A stretch of 64,000 nucleotides of DNA, from positions 1 through 64,000 of the forward strand of contig JAPLOA010000092.1 of the NCBI GenBank assembly GCA_026400835.1. Direction: 5' to 3'. Within the stretch, counting starts at the first letter, position 1. Every line of letters starts with the position of its first letter. Position numbers and translations under genes: made by a program. The stretch comes from Planctomycetales bacterium (GTDB taxonomy: Bacteria > Planctomycetota > Planctomycetia > Planctomycetales > Planctomycetaceae). Positions 34,840 through 44,465 of the stretch are shown here, piece after piece. Below the pieces are notes generated by a model. The model saw only the letters and a list, made by a program, of their open reading frames with translations. It had not been told where the DNA came from and did no database searches.

Positions 34840-37203
34840 CTACTTCTGCTCGGACTTCTCTGCAGCCGATTTCGCGTTTTGTTCCGCATTGGGGTCCGCA
34901 AAATCCAGCATGTTGGAAGAACTGGCTCGTTTCACTGGCAGAAATAATCGAACCACTGTTCCAGTGGAAGTCGGCTCTACGGTTTGATCATCCAGAGCGA
35001 GTTGACTCAGCGGCGTATCGATGACGCCGATCAGAAGTGCGGTGTTCAGTTGCAGAGCGGTTCCGACTTCGTCGCGGCGAAGATATTCGTTCTTCAGCTT
35101 CACATAATTCTCAGCACCGGCCGACTGATAGAGTGACGTCATCAGCAATATGTCGAACGGATTCGCTCCATTGACATTGTACTCCGACTGGACCTGCGTT
35201 GATGTTGGAGCGTCCGCGTTGGATTTTTTAGGTCCCCCCGCAATAATTCGTGTGCCTCTCAGGAAATCACGAGTTTCGGCAATGCGAAGTCGGCCTGCTT
35301 CTCGAGTCCACTTCTGTCCGGGTTCTATACGGCGGAAATCTTCGTCAGCCTTTTCCGCCGGGAAATAGGCTCGATTACCAAACACAATCACCCAGTCACG
35401 AACAGCACCGGGAAGATGATGTTCAAAACTGCCTTCAAGCAATCCAGTCCCCGGCATCACCAGCTGTGACTCAAACAAAGGCGAATCGCTCGAGCCCGAA
35501 AACGACTCAGCCAAAAACGCCCGGGAGCCATCAGCCATTAACGGCACAGACGTAAATTTCACTTCCCCAAGTTCTGTTCGTCGGCTGGACTGCTGCCCCA
35601 AACCAGCCCCTCCCGGACGATACAATCCACCGTAGACATCCTCGCTGCGGCCATGCCACATCAAGGCTTTCTCACTTACGTTGGTCGAAGCCACTGCGGG
35701 GAGAAAGTCTGTGACTGACACACTTCCATATTGAGACTGTGATGTCGATAAACTGCTCCACGAACGCGTTCGCATAAACTGCCTTGATTCTCCCTGCGAA
35801 ACATCCAGCAGGTGTATCTGACGAACAGTCGCCGCCGCACGCTGACTTCCAGACCACCACAGAGTCAGACCACAGGCCAGCACCAGCATTGACGGAAATG
35901 TCAACCACGTCAGTCGAGGACGTTGCAGCAATCTGACTACCAGAAGATAGTCCAGCGGGCCAATGACGACCAGATAGACCAGCATCATTAACATCGCATG
36001 CCAGCTCGACCAGCGTTCATTCGCCGGGATAGCATCAGCAGCATTTGCCAGTTGAGTTGCAATATCAGTGACTCCGCTGCTGGAGATCCTGCCGCCTCGA
36101 CGCGTCTGTTCGGTGCCCACTTCAAGGATTCTGCCAAACAGCAGAGTTTCATAAAGATCGGAGAGCGACAGCCATCGATCCAATGGCTTGAGATTCAGGT
36201 CGACGGCCAGCATGGTGATTACGCCAGCCCCGGAACTGATTCGAGAGATTAAGGGGCCGTTGATGGAGTTGACAATAACCCGCGGCTGGTCAGCGCCAAG
36301 CCTTACGATAGGGACGTCATAGCGATTTGTCTGAAGCTGGCTGGACCCTGAAACAAAGTTTTGCAGAGCAGTCAGATCCTTACTTGCCAAAAGATTTTGA
36401 TCGATCCCAAACACCGGCTGAAGCCACTGACCAATCGGACTTGTCAGAAACTGAGGCAGGTTTTCTCCGCAACTAACCAGAAGATTTCCCCCGGTCAGCA
36501 CCCATTCTCGAATGGCTTCTGTCTGATTTTCTGACAAGCCATATTCCGTGACAAGCAAAATCGTGTCGACGGAATCAAGACCACGACGCGTCTCCGGGAA
36601 ATCGCTCAGCGCACCAACTCTGAGCAATGACAATTCATCGCGAGTCGATTCATTCACAGCTAATTCTTTATCAAGTTCGCCAAGCCCGGCTGGCGTTCCG
36701 GCCACGAGAACTGTTTGCGAGCGATGACGAAGCAGTTTCAGTTCGGCAACAATCGGAACCGTCAAATCGGATTCGGATCGTTCTGTTTCAGCGGAATTAC
36801 CGATTGCTCGACAAGGCAGTGAATGTTGCCAAAGAATTTTTCCGTCGGCGTCTTCGAGGCGAAGCCGTACCGGACCATCGAGACGGCCGGTCATGAACAC
36901 TCCTCGGATATCGAGGGCTCCAGAGGAATCAGAGACTGCAGCCGCCACTTTGCTTTCGCACTGGTCCCCACGGGCATCGCTGGCGACAACGGTTAGGATA
37001 CATTCGTGCGTTGCTGCCAATCCGTGCACCTGCAGGCGAATGGGAAGCCAATTACCGACTCGCCCCACACCATTGAAGCCCATCGACAACGCGTCAATTG
37101 TCACAGATCCATCGATGGCGGCATCCTCCGCCGCGACCGGCCAGCACCAGACTGACAAAACCAAAAGAATTGCAGTGAATCTCATCAGGAAACCGGGAAA
37201 CAT
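34840..37203 (-). CDS. Exported membrane protein with glutamine amidotransferase-like region
   Basis: A 787-residue protein with a signal peptide or anchor (MFPGFLMRFTAILLVLSVWCWPVAA), a beta-rich extracytoplasmic region, and a GATase1-like segment (DTILLVTEYGLSENQTEAIREWVLTGGNLLVS, cut here by wording only). Two membrane helices follow mid-protein (around HAMLMMLVYLVVIGPLDYLLVV and LTFPSMLVLACGLTLWW), then a soluble part of about 300 residues. Similar proteins often accompany BatA and MoxR genes in planctomycetes, but none is here and the role is unknown. The start is uncertain: ATG at 37185, 37203 or 37230 is possible, and I prefer 37203 because the signal sequence starts there. The longer frame to 37470 overlaps the divergent gene. 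Confidence 0.62.
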   Translation of the reverse strand: MFPGFLMRFTAILLVLSVWCWPVAAEDAAIDGSVTIDALSMGFNGVGRVGNWLPIRLQVHGLAATHECILTVVASDARGDQCESKVAAAVSDSSGALDIRGVFMTGRLDGPVRLRLEDADGKILWQHSLPCRAIGNSAETERSESDLTVPIVAELKLLRHRSQTVLVAGTPAGLGELDKELAVNESTRDELSLLRVGALSDFPETRRGLDSVDTILLVTEYGLSENQTEAIREWVLTGGNLLVSCGENLPQFLTSPIGQWLQPVFGIDQNLLASKDLTALQNFVSGSSQLQTNRYDVPIVRLGADQPRVIVNSINGPLISRISSGAGVITMLAVDLNLKPLDRWLSLSDLYETLLFGRILEVGTEQTRRGGRISSSGVTDIATQLANAADAIPANERWSSWHAMLMMLVYLVVIGPLDYLLVVRLLQRPRLTWLTFPSMLVLACGLTLWWSGSQRAAATVRQIHLLDVSQGESRQFMRTRSWSSLSTSQSQYGSVSVTDFLPAVASTNVSEKALMWHGRSEDVYGGLYRPGGAGLGQQSSRRTELGEVKFTSVPLMADGSRAFLAESFSGSSDSPLFESQLVMPGTGLLEGSFEHHLPGAVRDWVIVFGNRAYFPAEKADEDFRRIEPGQKWTREAGRLRIAETRDFLRGTRIIAGGPKKSNADAPTSTQVQSEYNVNGANPFDILLMTSLYQSAGAENYVKLKNEYLRRDEVGTALQLNTALLIGVIDTPLSQLALDDQTVEPTSTGTVVRLFLPVKRASSSNMLDFADPNAEQNAKSAAEKSEQK

Positions 37204-37451
37204 GGAGGTGGAGGAATGAGGCACGATCATGACTTCTCGAGACGTCTTGTTCAGAAACGGCCGAGTAACAGGGTACCGCAGCTTCTCGCGGAGTACGCTC
37301 AAACCACTGAACTCGGGGGAAAATTCGCGATTATTGAATGTGCGAACCCAGCAACATTCAACCCAAACCGGATTTCCGGCTTGAAGTTGACGATAGATCC
37401 TGATAACACAGTCGTTAGGCGAGGCATGGATTTCGTAACTTGGAGGCTCAA

Positions 37452-38870
37452 ATGTCCAGTTCCAGCCCAATCCTCAACTCGGCGAGCCATCTCGCCTCGA
37501 GCAGGGTCGTTTCGCATTCAACTAACGCTATGGGGCAACTCTTTGGCCCGGAAGCGAATCCGCTACTCCGAATCGGCCGCCGCCGATGGATTCTGCAGGC
37601 TGGTTTGACAGGGGCTGCGGGGCTATCGCTTCCCTTACTGTTGCAGGCAAAGGCTCAAGGCGGTCTTGCCGAAAACAAAAAACGAGCCACGTCGGTCATT
37701 CAGATCTGGCTTTCCGGTGGTCCCAGTCAGATCGACATGTGGGACATGAAGCCGGAAATGAGCCCCGAAATTCGCGGGCCCTTCAAGCCAATTTCTACCT
37801 GCGTGCCGGGCATTGACATCTGTGAGCACATGCCATTGCAGGCGGCCATGATGGACAAGTTTGCCATCATTCGTTCAATGGATGCAGGTGCCAGCAACCA
37901 TACTCCGATTACGTTTCAGGCAGCAAACCCCAAAGCTCAGCGCAGCGAAATTGGTCGGCAGGGTGGCGGTTACCCTTCAATGGGTTCAGTGGCCGCAAAA
38001 TTCAAAGGCCCGAATCGCCCCGGAATGCCTCCGTTCGTCGCGTTGGCGAACAGCATGGTGGCGGATGTTTACGGTGCGGGAGATCTGGGACAACAATACG
38101 AACCGCTCGACGGCATGCGCGTCGATGGCAAGTTTTCGATGCCGAAAGGTGTTGAGGCACCTCGCTTGCAGGATCGCGATTCACTCCGACGCGAACTGGA
38201 TCGCTTTCGTCGCAACCTGGATTCGTCCGTCAGTTTCCAGCAGCAGGACCGTTACACTCAGGAAGCGTATGATCTCGTTCTGGGCGGAGCGGCTCAAAAG
38301 GCTTTCAACCTGGCCGAAGAATCGGACGAGGTTCGCAATCGTTATGGACGCGATTCGTTCGGTGACAAAGCTTTGCTGGCACGTCGCCTTGTTGAATCCG
38401 GTGTCACCTTTGTCACCATGAGCGACGCGTGGGGACATTGGGACCATCACGGCGACGAAGTCCAGTGGGGCGGAATTGCCAAAGGCCTGACGCCAATGCT
38501 GCCTGTGCTTGATCGCGGCATCACAGCTTTGATCGGTGATCTGGATCAGCGCGGACTGCTGGAAACGACTCTTGTGATCGTGATCGGTGAGTTCGGTCGC
38601 AGTCCGGTGATGACAAAAACCGCCGGACGAGATCACTGGCCGGGCGTCATGTCATTCCTGATGGCCGGTGGCGGTACCAAGGGCGGTCAGGTGATCGGTG
38701 CGACCGATCGTCGAGGTGGCTCGATTCACGAACGACCGCTGGGACCCGGCGATCTGGCGGCGACAGTCTTCAGCCATCTTGGAATTGATCCCGGGGGTCA
38801 TTGGGTCAATCCGGCTGGTCGCCCAACTCCGCTGGTTGAGGTCGGGAAGCCAATTTCTGAGCTTGTCTGA
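37452..38870 (+). CDS. DUF1501 protein with twin-arginine leader
   Basis: DUF1501 proteins are sulfatase/alkaline-phosphatase-fold relatives that are abundant and mostly uncharacterised in planctomycetes. The 472 residues contain a basic RRRW leader followed by a hydrophobic stretch (about 42-65), suggesting Tat export. SVIQIWLSGGPSQIDMWDMKPE (about 80-101) is the family's metal-site-like opening; WGHWDHHGDE (about 325), VIVIGEFGRSP (about 372) and GRDHWPGVMSFLMAGGG follow. ATG at 37452 follows GGAGG at good spacing. The usual DUF1549/DUF1553 partner is not adjacent. A divergent gap of about 250 bp separates it from the preceding gene. Confidence 0.9.
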   Translation: MSSSSPILNSASHLASSRVVSHSTNAMGQLFGPEANPLLRIGRRRWILQAGLTGAAGLSLPLLLQAKAQGGLAENKKRATSVIQIWLSGGPSQIDMWDMKPEMSPEIRGPFKPISTCVPGIDICEHMPLQAAMMDKFAIIRSMDAGASNHTPITFQAANPKAQRSEIGRQGGGYPSMGSVAAKFKGPNRPGMPPFVALANSMVADVYGAGDLGQQYEPLDGMRVDGKFSMPKGVEAPRLQDRDSLRRELDRFRRNLDSSVSFQQQDRYTQEAYDLVLGGAAQKAFNLAEESDEVRNRYGRDSFGDKALLARRLVESGVTFVTMSDAWGHWDHHGDEVQWGGIAKGLTPMLPVLDRGITALIGDLDQRGLLETTLVIVIGEFGRSPVMTKTAGRDHWPGVMSFLMAGGGTKGGQVIGATDRRGGSIHERPLGPGDLAATVFSHLGIDPGGHWVNPAGRPTPLVEVGKPISELV

Positions 38871-39034
38871 GGGATTTCGCACTCGATTCCCCGCATTTTC
38901 GCTCCCGGCTGCCTGAATATCCGTTGAAGCGTACACCCCGGCTTTGTGTCGAGTGGGAACGCACTTAGAATGCGCGCGGCCCAAACGCTCGCTGTCCTCT
39001 CTCCGATCGTGATCGCCGCGCTATCGCGGAATTC

Positions 39035-39084
39035 CGGTCGGCGGAGTGACGGGCGTACGGTACACCCGTCGCTCCGCCGACGGG
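39035..39084. repeat. REP-like hairpin upstream of metH
   Basis: Arms 39035-39058 and 39061-39084 are complementary at 21 of 24 positions with almost no loop. The core GTCGGCGGAG/CTCCGCCGAC contains GCTCCGC, shared with one of the elements inside metH. The ATG of metH is about 65 bp downstream. The rest of the 38871-39147 gap shows no gene. Confidence 0.7.
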
Positions 39085-39147
39085 ATTTTATTCGGTGCCG
39101 CTTCATCTCAAAAATTCAGATCTCAAATTTCCACCTGACGAATCTCA

Positions 39148-42100
39148 ATGACTCTCAATCGCCCTGATATCCGCGAACTTCTCGAACAACGTATCCTCGT
39201 CATCGACGGCTCGATGGGTGCGTTAATCATGTCGAACAATCCGACCGAAGAAGGTTATCGAGGTGCGAGGTTCAAAGATCACCCGATTGATCTCCGCAAT
39301 GCCACGGACCTGCTCGTGCTGACTCAGCCGGCTCTGATCTCCGGCATCCATCAGCAGTATCTTGATGCTGGTGCGGATATCATCGAGACCGACACGTTCA
39401 ACGCGAACATCGTGTCGATGGAAGAATTCGGACTGGCTCATCTGACCTACGAAATCAACAAGACCGGTTCCGAGCTGGCTCGCGCAGTGGCTGATAAAGA
39501 GACTCTAAGGAACCCGAACAAGCCGAGATACGTTGCGGGGAGTATTGGGCCGACCAAGGTTCAGCTCTCGATGAATGCTGACAAGCCGGGAAGCCGACCG
39601 TTCCAGTTTGATCAGATGGTCGAGTCCTATGCCGAACAGATTCGCGGCCTGATGGATGGTGGCTGCGATTTGCTTCTGCCAGAAACCAGCTTTGACACGC
39701 TCAACATGAAGGCGTGTCTGTTCGCGATCGGGCAAGTATTCGAAGAGAAAGGCCGGGAGATTCCGGTCATGATCTCCGGGACTGTGTTCACCGGCGGAGT
39801 GACTCTGCTGGGCCAGTCTGTCGAAGCCTTCTACGCAGCCGTCGAACATTTTCCGGCACTCAGCATCGGCTTCAACTGCGCGCTGGGGCCGAAGCAGATT
39901 AAGCCGTATCTCGAAACGCTTTCGAACATGGCGACGAAGTACGTGAGCTGCTATCCCAACGCAGGTATGCCGGACGGGATGGGCGGCTTTGATACGAGTG
40001 CTGAAGACTTCGCAGAGATCGTGCGCACTCTGGCGACCGCTGGTTTGCTGAACATCGTCGGTGGCTGCTGCGGAACGACTCCGGCCTACATTCGGGCGGT
40101 CGCGGAAGTGGTCAAAGATATTCCGCCGCGAAAGATTCCACAGGGCAACGGCTGGTCGACATATTCCGGATTCGATTACCTGGCCCTGCGCCCCGAATCG
40201 AACTTCATGAACGTCGGCGAGCGCACAAATGTCGCTGGTTCACGCAAATTCCTGCGACTTGTGCGAGAAGACAAGTTCGACGAAGCGATCAGCATCGCTC
40301 GCGATCAGGTCGAAGGCGGCGCACAGGTGATCGACGTCAACATGGACGAAGGTCTGCTCGACGGGCCTCGCTGCATGGAGAAGTTCCTGTGGCTGCTGCA
40401 CGATGACAATATTCGCGTGCCGATCATGATCGACAGCTCGGACTGGAAAGTTCTGGAAGCCGGCCTGAAGTGCGTTCACGGCAAGAGCATCGTCAACAGT
40501 ATCAGTCTGAAAGAAGGCGAAGCTGAGTTTCTGCACAAAGCGAAGCTGATTCGTCGCTACGGTGCGGCAGTCATCGTGATGGCGTTTGATGAAGTCGGAC
40601 AGGCCGCGACATGCGAAGAAAAAGTTCGTATCTGCAAGCGAGCGTTCAGGCTGCTGACAGAGAAAATCGGTTTTCCGCCGACGGACATTATCTTCGATGC
40701 CAACATTCTGACCGTCGGCACGGGGATGGAGGAGCATTCGAACTACGCGGTGGAATTCATCGAAGCGGTTCGGCAAATCAAGAAGGAATGTCCCGGAGCC
40801 AGGACATCGGGCGGCGTGAGCAACGTGTCGTTCTCCTTCCGAGGCAACGATGTTGTTCGTGAAGCGATGAATGCGGTCTTCCTGTATCACGCGGTGCAGG
40901 CGGGGCTCGACATGGGCATTGTCAATCCGCAGCAGTTGGAAGTGTACGACGAAATCGACAAGGAACTTCTGGTCTACATCGAAGACGTTGTTCTGAATCG
41001 ACGTCCCGATGCGACCGAGCGACTGATTGACTTCGCCGAAAAGGTCAAAGCCAAAGCCAGCGGCAAAGAGAAGGTCGAAGAATGGCGAAGCGGTACCGTT
41101 GAAAAGCGTCTGCAACATGCTCTGTTGAAGGGAATCACCGATTACATCGACGGCGATACGGAGGAAGCTCGGCTGAAGTACGGACGTCCTCTGGATATCA
41201 TTCAGGGTCCGCTGATGGACGGCATGAACGTTGTCGGCGAACTGTTCGGCGCTGGCAAGATGTTTCTGCCTCAGGTCGTGAAGTCCGCGCGAGTGATGAA
41301 GAAATCGGTTGCGTGGCTTGAGCCGTTCATGGAGGCAGAAAAGGCGATCAAAGCAGAAGAAGCCCGGCGAGCGGGGGGCGTCAGCCCCCCGAGTTTTCGC
41401 GGGAATACGGCAGAAACCGAAGGTCAGCTCGGTGGGCTGACACCCACCGCTCGCCTGATCGAAAACGGTTTCTTCACAGGAACTCGTGAAGAAGCCGTTT
41501 TCCTGGCCGAAGCCGCTGAGAAACTGGCCGATCCGAATTCAATGGCGAGCAGCAATCGCGGCACGTTTCTCATCGCCACGGTGAAGGGCGACGTCCACGA
41601 CATCGGTAAGAATATCGTGGCGGTCGTACTCCGCTGTAACAACTTCAAAGTGATCGACCTTGGGGTCATGGTGCCGTGTGAGAGGATTCTGGAAGAAGCG
41701 ATTAAGCACAAGGCCGACATCATCGGACTCAGTGGACTGATCACGCCGTCTCTGGAAGAAATGATCATCGTCGCTCGCACGATGAAGGAGCAGGGTTTCA
41801 CCGTTCCGCTACTCATCGGCGGAGCGACCACCAGTGCAAAGCATACGGCCGTGAAGATTGCTCCTGTGTACGACCAGCCGGTCTTGCATGTGGGCGATGC
41901 GTCACTTTCCGTTGGTGTTGTCGAGGCTCTTCTGGATCCGACACAGAAGGCCGACTATGCGACGAAGAATCTGGAAGCTCAGGCGAAGGCACGAGCGTCC
42001 TTCGATCAGCGTCAGCAGGTCACTTTGATTCCGTATGCGGATGCTCTCACGAAGCGAATGACGATTGACTGGGCGAATTACACGCCGCCAAAGCCGGAGT

Positions 42101-43107
42101 TCATGGGGACTCGAGTGATCGAAGACCTGCCTCTGGAGGAACTGGTTCCGTACATCGACTGGTCTCCGTTCTTCAGCTCATGGCAGTTGATCGGCAAGTA
42201 TCCGAAGATTTTGAACGATGCTGTTGTTGGTGAGGAAGCTCGCAAGCTGTTCGAGGATGCTCAGGCAGAACTACAGCTGATGCTGAAGGACAAGAGCATC
42301 AAAGCTCGCGGCGTCTACGGTTTCTGGCCGGCGAATTCCGATGGTGATGACATCGTGCTGTGGACGGATGAGACTCGGACAAAGGAACTGATGCGGTTCC
42401 CAATGCTGCGTCAGCAATGGGAACGAGTCGGGCAGACTACGTTTCGATCGCTGGCCGACTATGTCGCTCCAATATGTAGCCATCACGCTCCGCGTGATGC
42501 GCCTTCATATAGCCCAACGTCACTCACCGACAACGATAACCCTGCAAGGCTCGTCACGCGGAGCGATGACGGCTACGTTGACTACATCGGCGCTTTTGCC
42601 GTCACCGCCGGCCATGGTTGTGATGAACTCGCGAAAAAGATCGAAGCCGCAGGCGATGATTATCGAGCCATCATGATCAAGGCCCTGGCGGATCGATGTG
42701 CAGAAGCATTCGCGGAGTATCTGCATGCAAAAGTGCGGCGAGAATGGAGCTATGGCAAGTCAGAGACACTGACGAACGATCAGCTGATCGATGAGCAGTA
42801 CGACGGTATTCGTCCGGCGTTTGGCTATCCATCATGTCCGGATCACTTGCCGAAGGGACCGCTCTGGGAATTGCTCGATGCCGAAAAAGCCACTGGCATG
42901 AGTCTCACCAGCAGCTTCGCCATGTGGCCGGCGGCCTCCGTCAGCGGCATGTACTTCAGTCTGCCGGATCGGATGATACAGGGCTCGAAGTATTTTGCTG
43001 TGGATCGCATCAGCAAAGACCAGGTTGAGAATTATGCATCTCGAATGAAGATGACTGTCAAAGACATCGAACGTTGGCTGGCACCGAACTTGGGGTACAA
43101 TCCCTAA
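39148..43107 (+). CDS. metH: Cobalamin-dependent methionine synthase
   Basis: MetH transfers a methyl group from methyl-tetrahydrofolate through cobalamin to homocysteine. All modules are present in 1319 residues: homocysteine domain (about 1-330) with zinc ligands Cys244, Cys307 and Cys308; pterin domain (about 350-620); cobalamin cap (about 650-735); B12 domain (about 795-930) with DVHDIGKN, in which His817 is the cobalt ligand; and the SAM-binding activation domain (about 985-1319) ending RWLAPNLGY. The E. coli protein is about 1227 residues. Two palindromic elements, at 41366-41455 (residues about 740-770) and 42476-42575 (about 1110-1143), are read in frame and account for most of the extra length. 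A nucleotidyltransferase-like gene starts 16 bp after the stop. Confidence 0.95.
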   Translation: MTLNRPDIRELLEQRILVIDGSMGALIMSNNPTEEGYRGARFKDHPIDLRNATDLLVLTQPALISGIHQQYLDAGADIIETDTFNANIVSMEEFGLAHLTYEINKTGSELARAVADKETLRNPNKPRYVAGSIGPTKVQLSMNADKPGSRPFQFDQMVESYAEQIRGLMDGGCDLLLPETSFDTLNMKACLFAIGQVFEEKGREIPVMISGTVFTGGVTLLGQSVEAFYAAVEHFPALSIGFNCALGPKQIKPYLETLSNMATKYVSCYPNAGMPDGMGGFDTSAEDFAEIVRTLATAGLLNIVGGCCGTTPAYIRAVAEVVKDIPPRKIPQGNGWSTYSGFDYLALRPESNFMNVGERTNVAGSRKFLRLVREDKFDEAISIARDQVEGGAQVIDVNMDEGLLDGPRCMEKFLWLLHDDNIRVPIMIDSSDWKVLEAGLKCVHGKSIVNSISLKEGEAEFLHKAKLIRRYGAAVIVMAFDEVGQAATCEEKVRICKRAFRLLTEKIGFPPTDIIFDANILTVGTGMEEHSNYAVEFIEAVRQIKKECPGARTSGGVSNVSFSFRGNDVVREAMNAVFLYHAVQAGLDMGIVNPQQLEVYDEIDKELLVYIEDVVLNRRPDATERLIDFAEKVKAKASGKEKVEEWRSGTVEKRLQHALLKGITDYIDGDTEEARLKYGRPLDIIQGPLMDGMNVVGELFGAGKMFLPQVVKSARVMKKSVAWLEPFMEAEKAIKAEEARRAGGVSPPSFRGNTAETEGQLGGLTPTARLIENGFFTGTREEAVFLAEAAEKLADPNSMASSNRGTFLIATVKGDVHDIGKNIVAVVLRCNNFKVIDLGVMVPCERILEEAIKHKADIIGLSGLITPSLEEMIIVARTMKEQGFTVPLLIGGATTSAKHTAVKIAPVYDQPVLHVGDASLSVGVVEALLDPTQKADYATKNLEAQAKARASFDQRQQVTLIPYADALTKRMTIDWANYTPPKPEFMGTRVIEDLPLEELVPYIDWSPFFSSWQLIGKYPKILNDAVVGEEARKLFEDAQAELQLMLKDKSIKARGVYGFWPANSDGDDIVLWTDETRTKELMRFPMLRQQWERVGQTTFRSLADYVAPICSHHAPRDAPSYSPTSLTDNDNPARLVTRSDDGYVDYIGAFAVTAGHGCDELAKKIEAAGDDYRAIMIKALADRCAEAFAEYLHAKVRREWSYGKSETLTNDQLIDEQYDGIRPAFGYPSCPDHLPKGPLWELLDAEKATGMSLTSSFAMWPAASVSGMYFSLPDRMIQGSKYFAVDRISKDQVENYASRMKMTVKDIERWLAPNLGYNP
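41366..41455. repeat. 90-bp REP-doublet element inside metH (first)
   Basis: The ends are 22-bp inverted repeats (41366-41387 and 41434-41455), matching at 20 positions. Each end folds by itself: GGGGGC-gtca-GCCCCC on the left and GGTGGG-ctgaca-CCCACC on the right. This is the layout of two REP units in opposite orientation. The length is exactly 30 codons and the frame stays open, adding a Gly/Pro/Ser-rich stretch ([15 protein letters not shown]) between the cap and B12 domains. Confidence 0.88.
42476..42575. repeat. 100-bp REP-doublet element inside metH (second)
   Basis: The left end GTAGCCATCACGCTCCGCGT (42476-42495) recurs inverted at 42552-42575 with one base inserted and about two substitutions. 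The left end also forms its own hairpin, CATCACGC-tcc-GCGTGATG. It interrupts the activation domain between DYVAP and DYIGAFAV, where E. coli MetH has about six residues, and adds roughly 30 residues without breaking the frame. Its sequence differs from that of the first element. Confidence 0.85.
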
Positions 43108-43123
43108 CATCAGGAGCTTGGAT

Positions 43124-43696
43124 ATGCCCACAGCCGAAAAGGTCTACGCCATGTTGGGAAACGAGAATCTCTGGCAGGCGGCGACCTATTGCCATCAGGT
43201 GCTGGCAGATGCGGAGATTCCTCATTCGGTGTGCGGCGGTGTTGCTGTTTGTCTCCATGGCTATCAGCGAAACACGACCGACGTTGATTTGATTGTCGAG
43301 CGCGAACGTGCGAATGACGTGCGGCAGATTCTTGAGTCCGCTGGTCTTCAATGGGATGGCGTGAACAAGGAGTTTCGCACTGCTGGCGGTATCGCAGTGC
43401 AGTTTCTGATGACAGGTGATCGAGCCGGAGAGGACTCAGAGGTTCGGCTGCCGTCTCCAACGGGCGATCTGAATGTCGAAACCATTGAGGGTCTTCCGGT
43501 ACTTCGCTTGTCGCGGCTGATCGAAATAAAAATTGCCTGCGGTGCCGTGAACGTTCGGCGAATGCACAAGGATTTCGCTGATGTCGTTGAGCTGATAGCG
43601 ATTCGAAAGCTTGATTGCACCTTTGCGAAATACCTGCACAAGTCAGTCCGCGACATTTACCGCAAACTGGTTCAGAATGCGCAGGGTGAGTCGTAG
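43124..43696 (+). CDS. Nucleotidyltransferase-fold protein
   Basis: A 190-residue protein with the core of the minimal nucleotidyltransferase fold: a Gly-Gly motif (VCGGVAVCLHGYQRNTTDVD) followed by Asp-x-Asp (DVDLIV), as in AbiEii/MNT-type proteins. A later Arg/Lys-rich helix (LSRLIEIKIACG) and RRMHKDFADVVELI are also typical of this group. It might act on a nucleic acid or as a toxin-like enzyme, but no antitoxin partner is evident. ATG at 43124 follows AGGAG and lies 16 bp after metH, so it may be co-transcribed. The substrate is unknown. Confidence 0.72.
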   Translation: MPTAEKVYAMLGNENLWQAATYCHQVLADAEIPHSVCGGVAVCLHGYQRNTTDVDLIVERERANDVRQILESAGLQWDGVNKEFRTAGGIAVQFLMTGDRAGEDSEVRLPSPTGDLNVETIEGLPVLRLSRLIEIKIACGAVNVRRMHKDFADVVELIAIRKLDCTFAKYLHKSVRDIYRKLVQNAQGES

Positions 43697-43715
43697 ACGT
43701 CCAGCAAAATTCTCC

Positions 43716-44393
43716 ATGCCGCCTGGCTTGAGCCTCAGTAAAGCAGCGCACGTTCAAATGCCCAACGTATTACCTGACAAGTATCCGGCACCGGGCTGGG
43801 AGAGACAGTTTGACGTGGAAGCAGCCAGAGAGTTGCTTCCTGATGTTGACGAACTGGTCGCTCATCCACGTTATAGAAAAACGCCAGCATTGTGCGGCGA
43901 GAAGTTGTCTCGGGCCGCAAGGTTTGGAATCTATCAGCATCAGCCAGCCTCGACCTTTCCGGCATCCAGAATCCCAGCAGACGAATCAAAGCAGAAATAC
44001 TCTGTCATCCCGAGGACTGAATATCTCGACGTGCTGTGCCGTTGTCGAGATTGCCGACGCTGGTTCATCTTCTTTGCGGAGGAGCAACAATACTGGTTCG
44101 AAGAGTTGCAATTCTTCGTCGACCGATGCTGCGTTCACTGCCCGGAATGTCGACATCTCCGACGTCAACGTCATCGTGAAGAGCAGGAATTCACTTCGCT
44201 GCAAAAAGAGGCTCAACCAACGCCCGGACAGACCCAACGGCTCCTCGAATTGACAATCTCCCTATGGAATCGACGGTTCATTCGGAAGCGGTCCTTACTG
44301 GATTCAACGATCAGGATCGCATCGAAACACGATCCCACCAACATGTTGCTGGATCAGGTGCGAGATTTAAGACGAACCTTGGACGCTGTTTGA
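43716..44393 (+). CDS. Zinc-ribbon protein of unknown function
   Basis: 225 residues. The centre holds LCRCRDCRRWFIFFAEEQQYWFEELQF cut across a longer motif, then CCVHCPECRHLRR. Two CxxC pairs flank an aromatic-rich loop with AEEQQYWFE, which fits the probable zinc-ribbon (zf-trcl) family. The rest is charged and probably helical. ATG at 43716 starts 19 bp after the preceding stop; ATG at 43758 (MPNVLPDKYPAPGWE) is an alternative, and neither has a good ribosome binding site. The longer frame overlaps the upstream gene and is unlikely. No specific function can be given. Confidence 0.6.
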   Translation: MPPGLSLSKAAHVQMPNVLPDKYPAPGWERQFDVEAARELLPDVDELVAHPRYRKTPALCGEKLSRAARFGIYQHQPASTFPASRIPADESKQKYSVIPRTEYLDVLCRCRDCRRWFIFFAEEQQYWFEELQFFVDRCCVHCPECRHLRRQRHREEQEFTSLQKEAQPTPGQTQRLLELTISLWNRRFIRKRSLLDSTIRIASKHDPTNMLLDQVRDLRRTLDAV

Positions 44394-44465
44394 GCATACG
44401 GTTGACCGTCATCATGTCGCTTCGAAATGATCACCAGTAATCAAGCCATCGTCTTGATGCTGCCC

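Noticed and set aside
43124-44393. Toxin-antitoxin reading of the nucleotidyltransferase and zinc-ribbon genes
   Set aside because: The second protein does not resemble a known antitoxin and the first lacks features needed to assign it to a toxin type.
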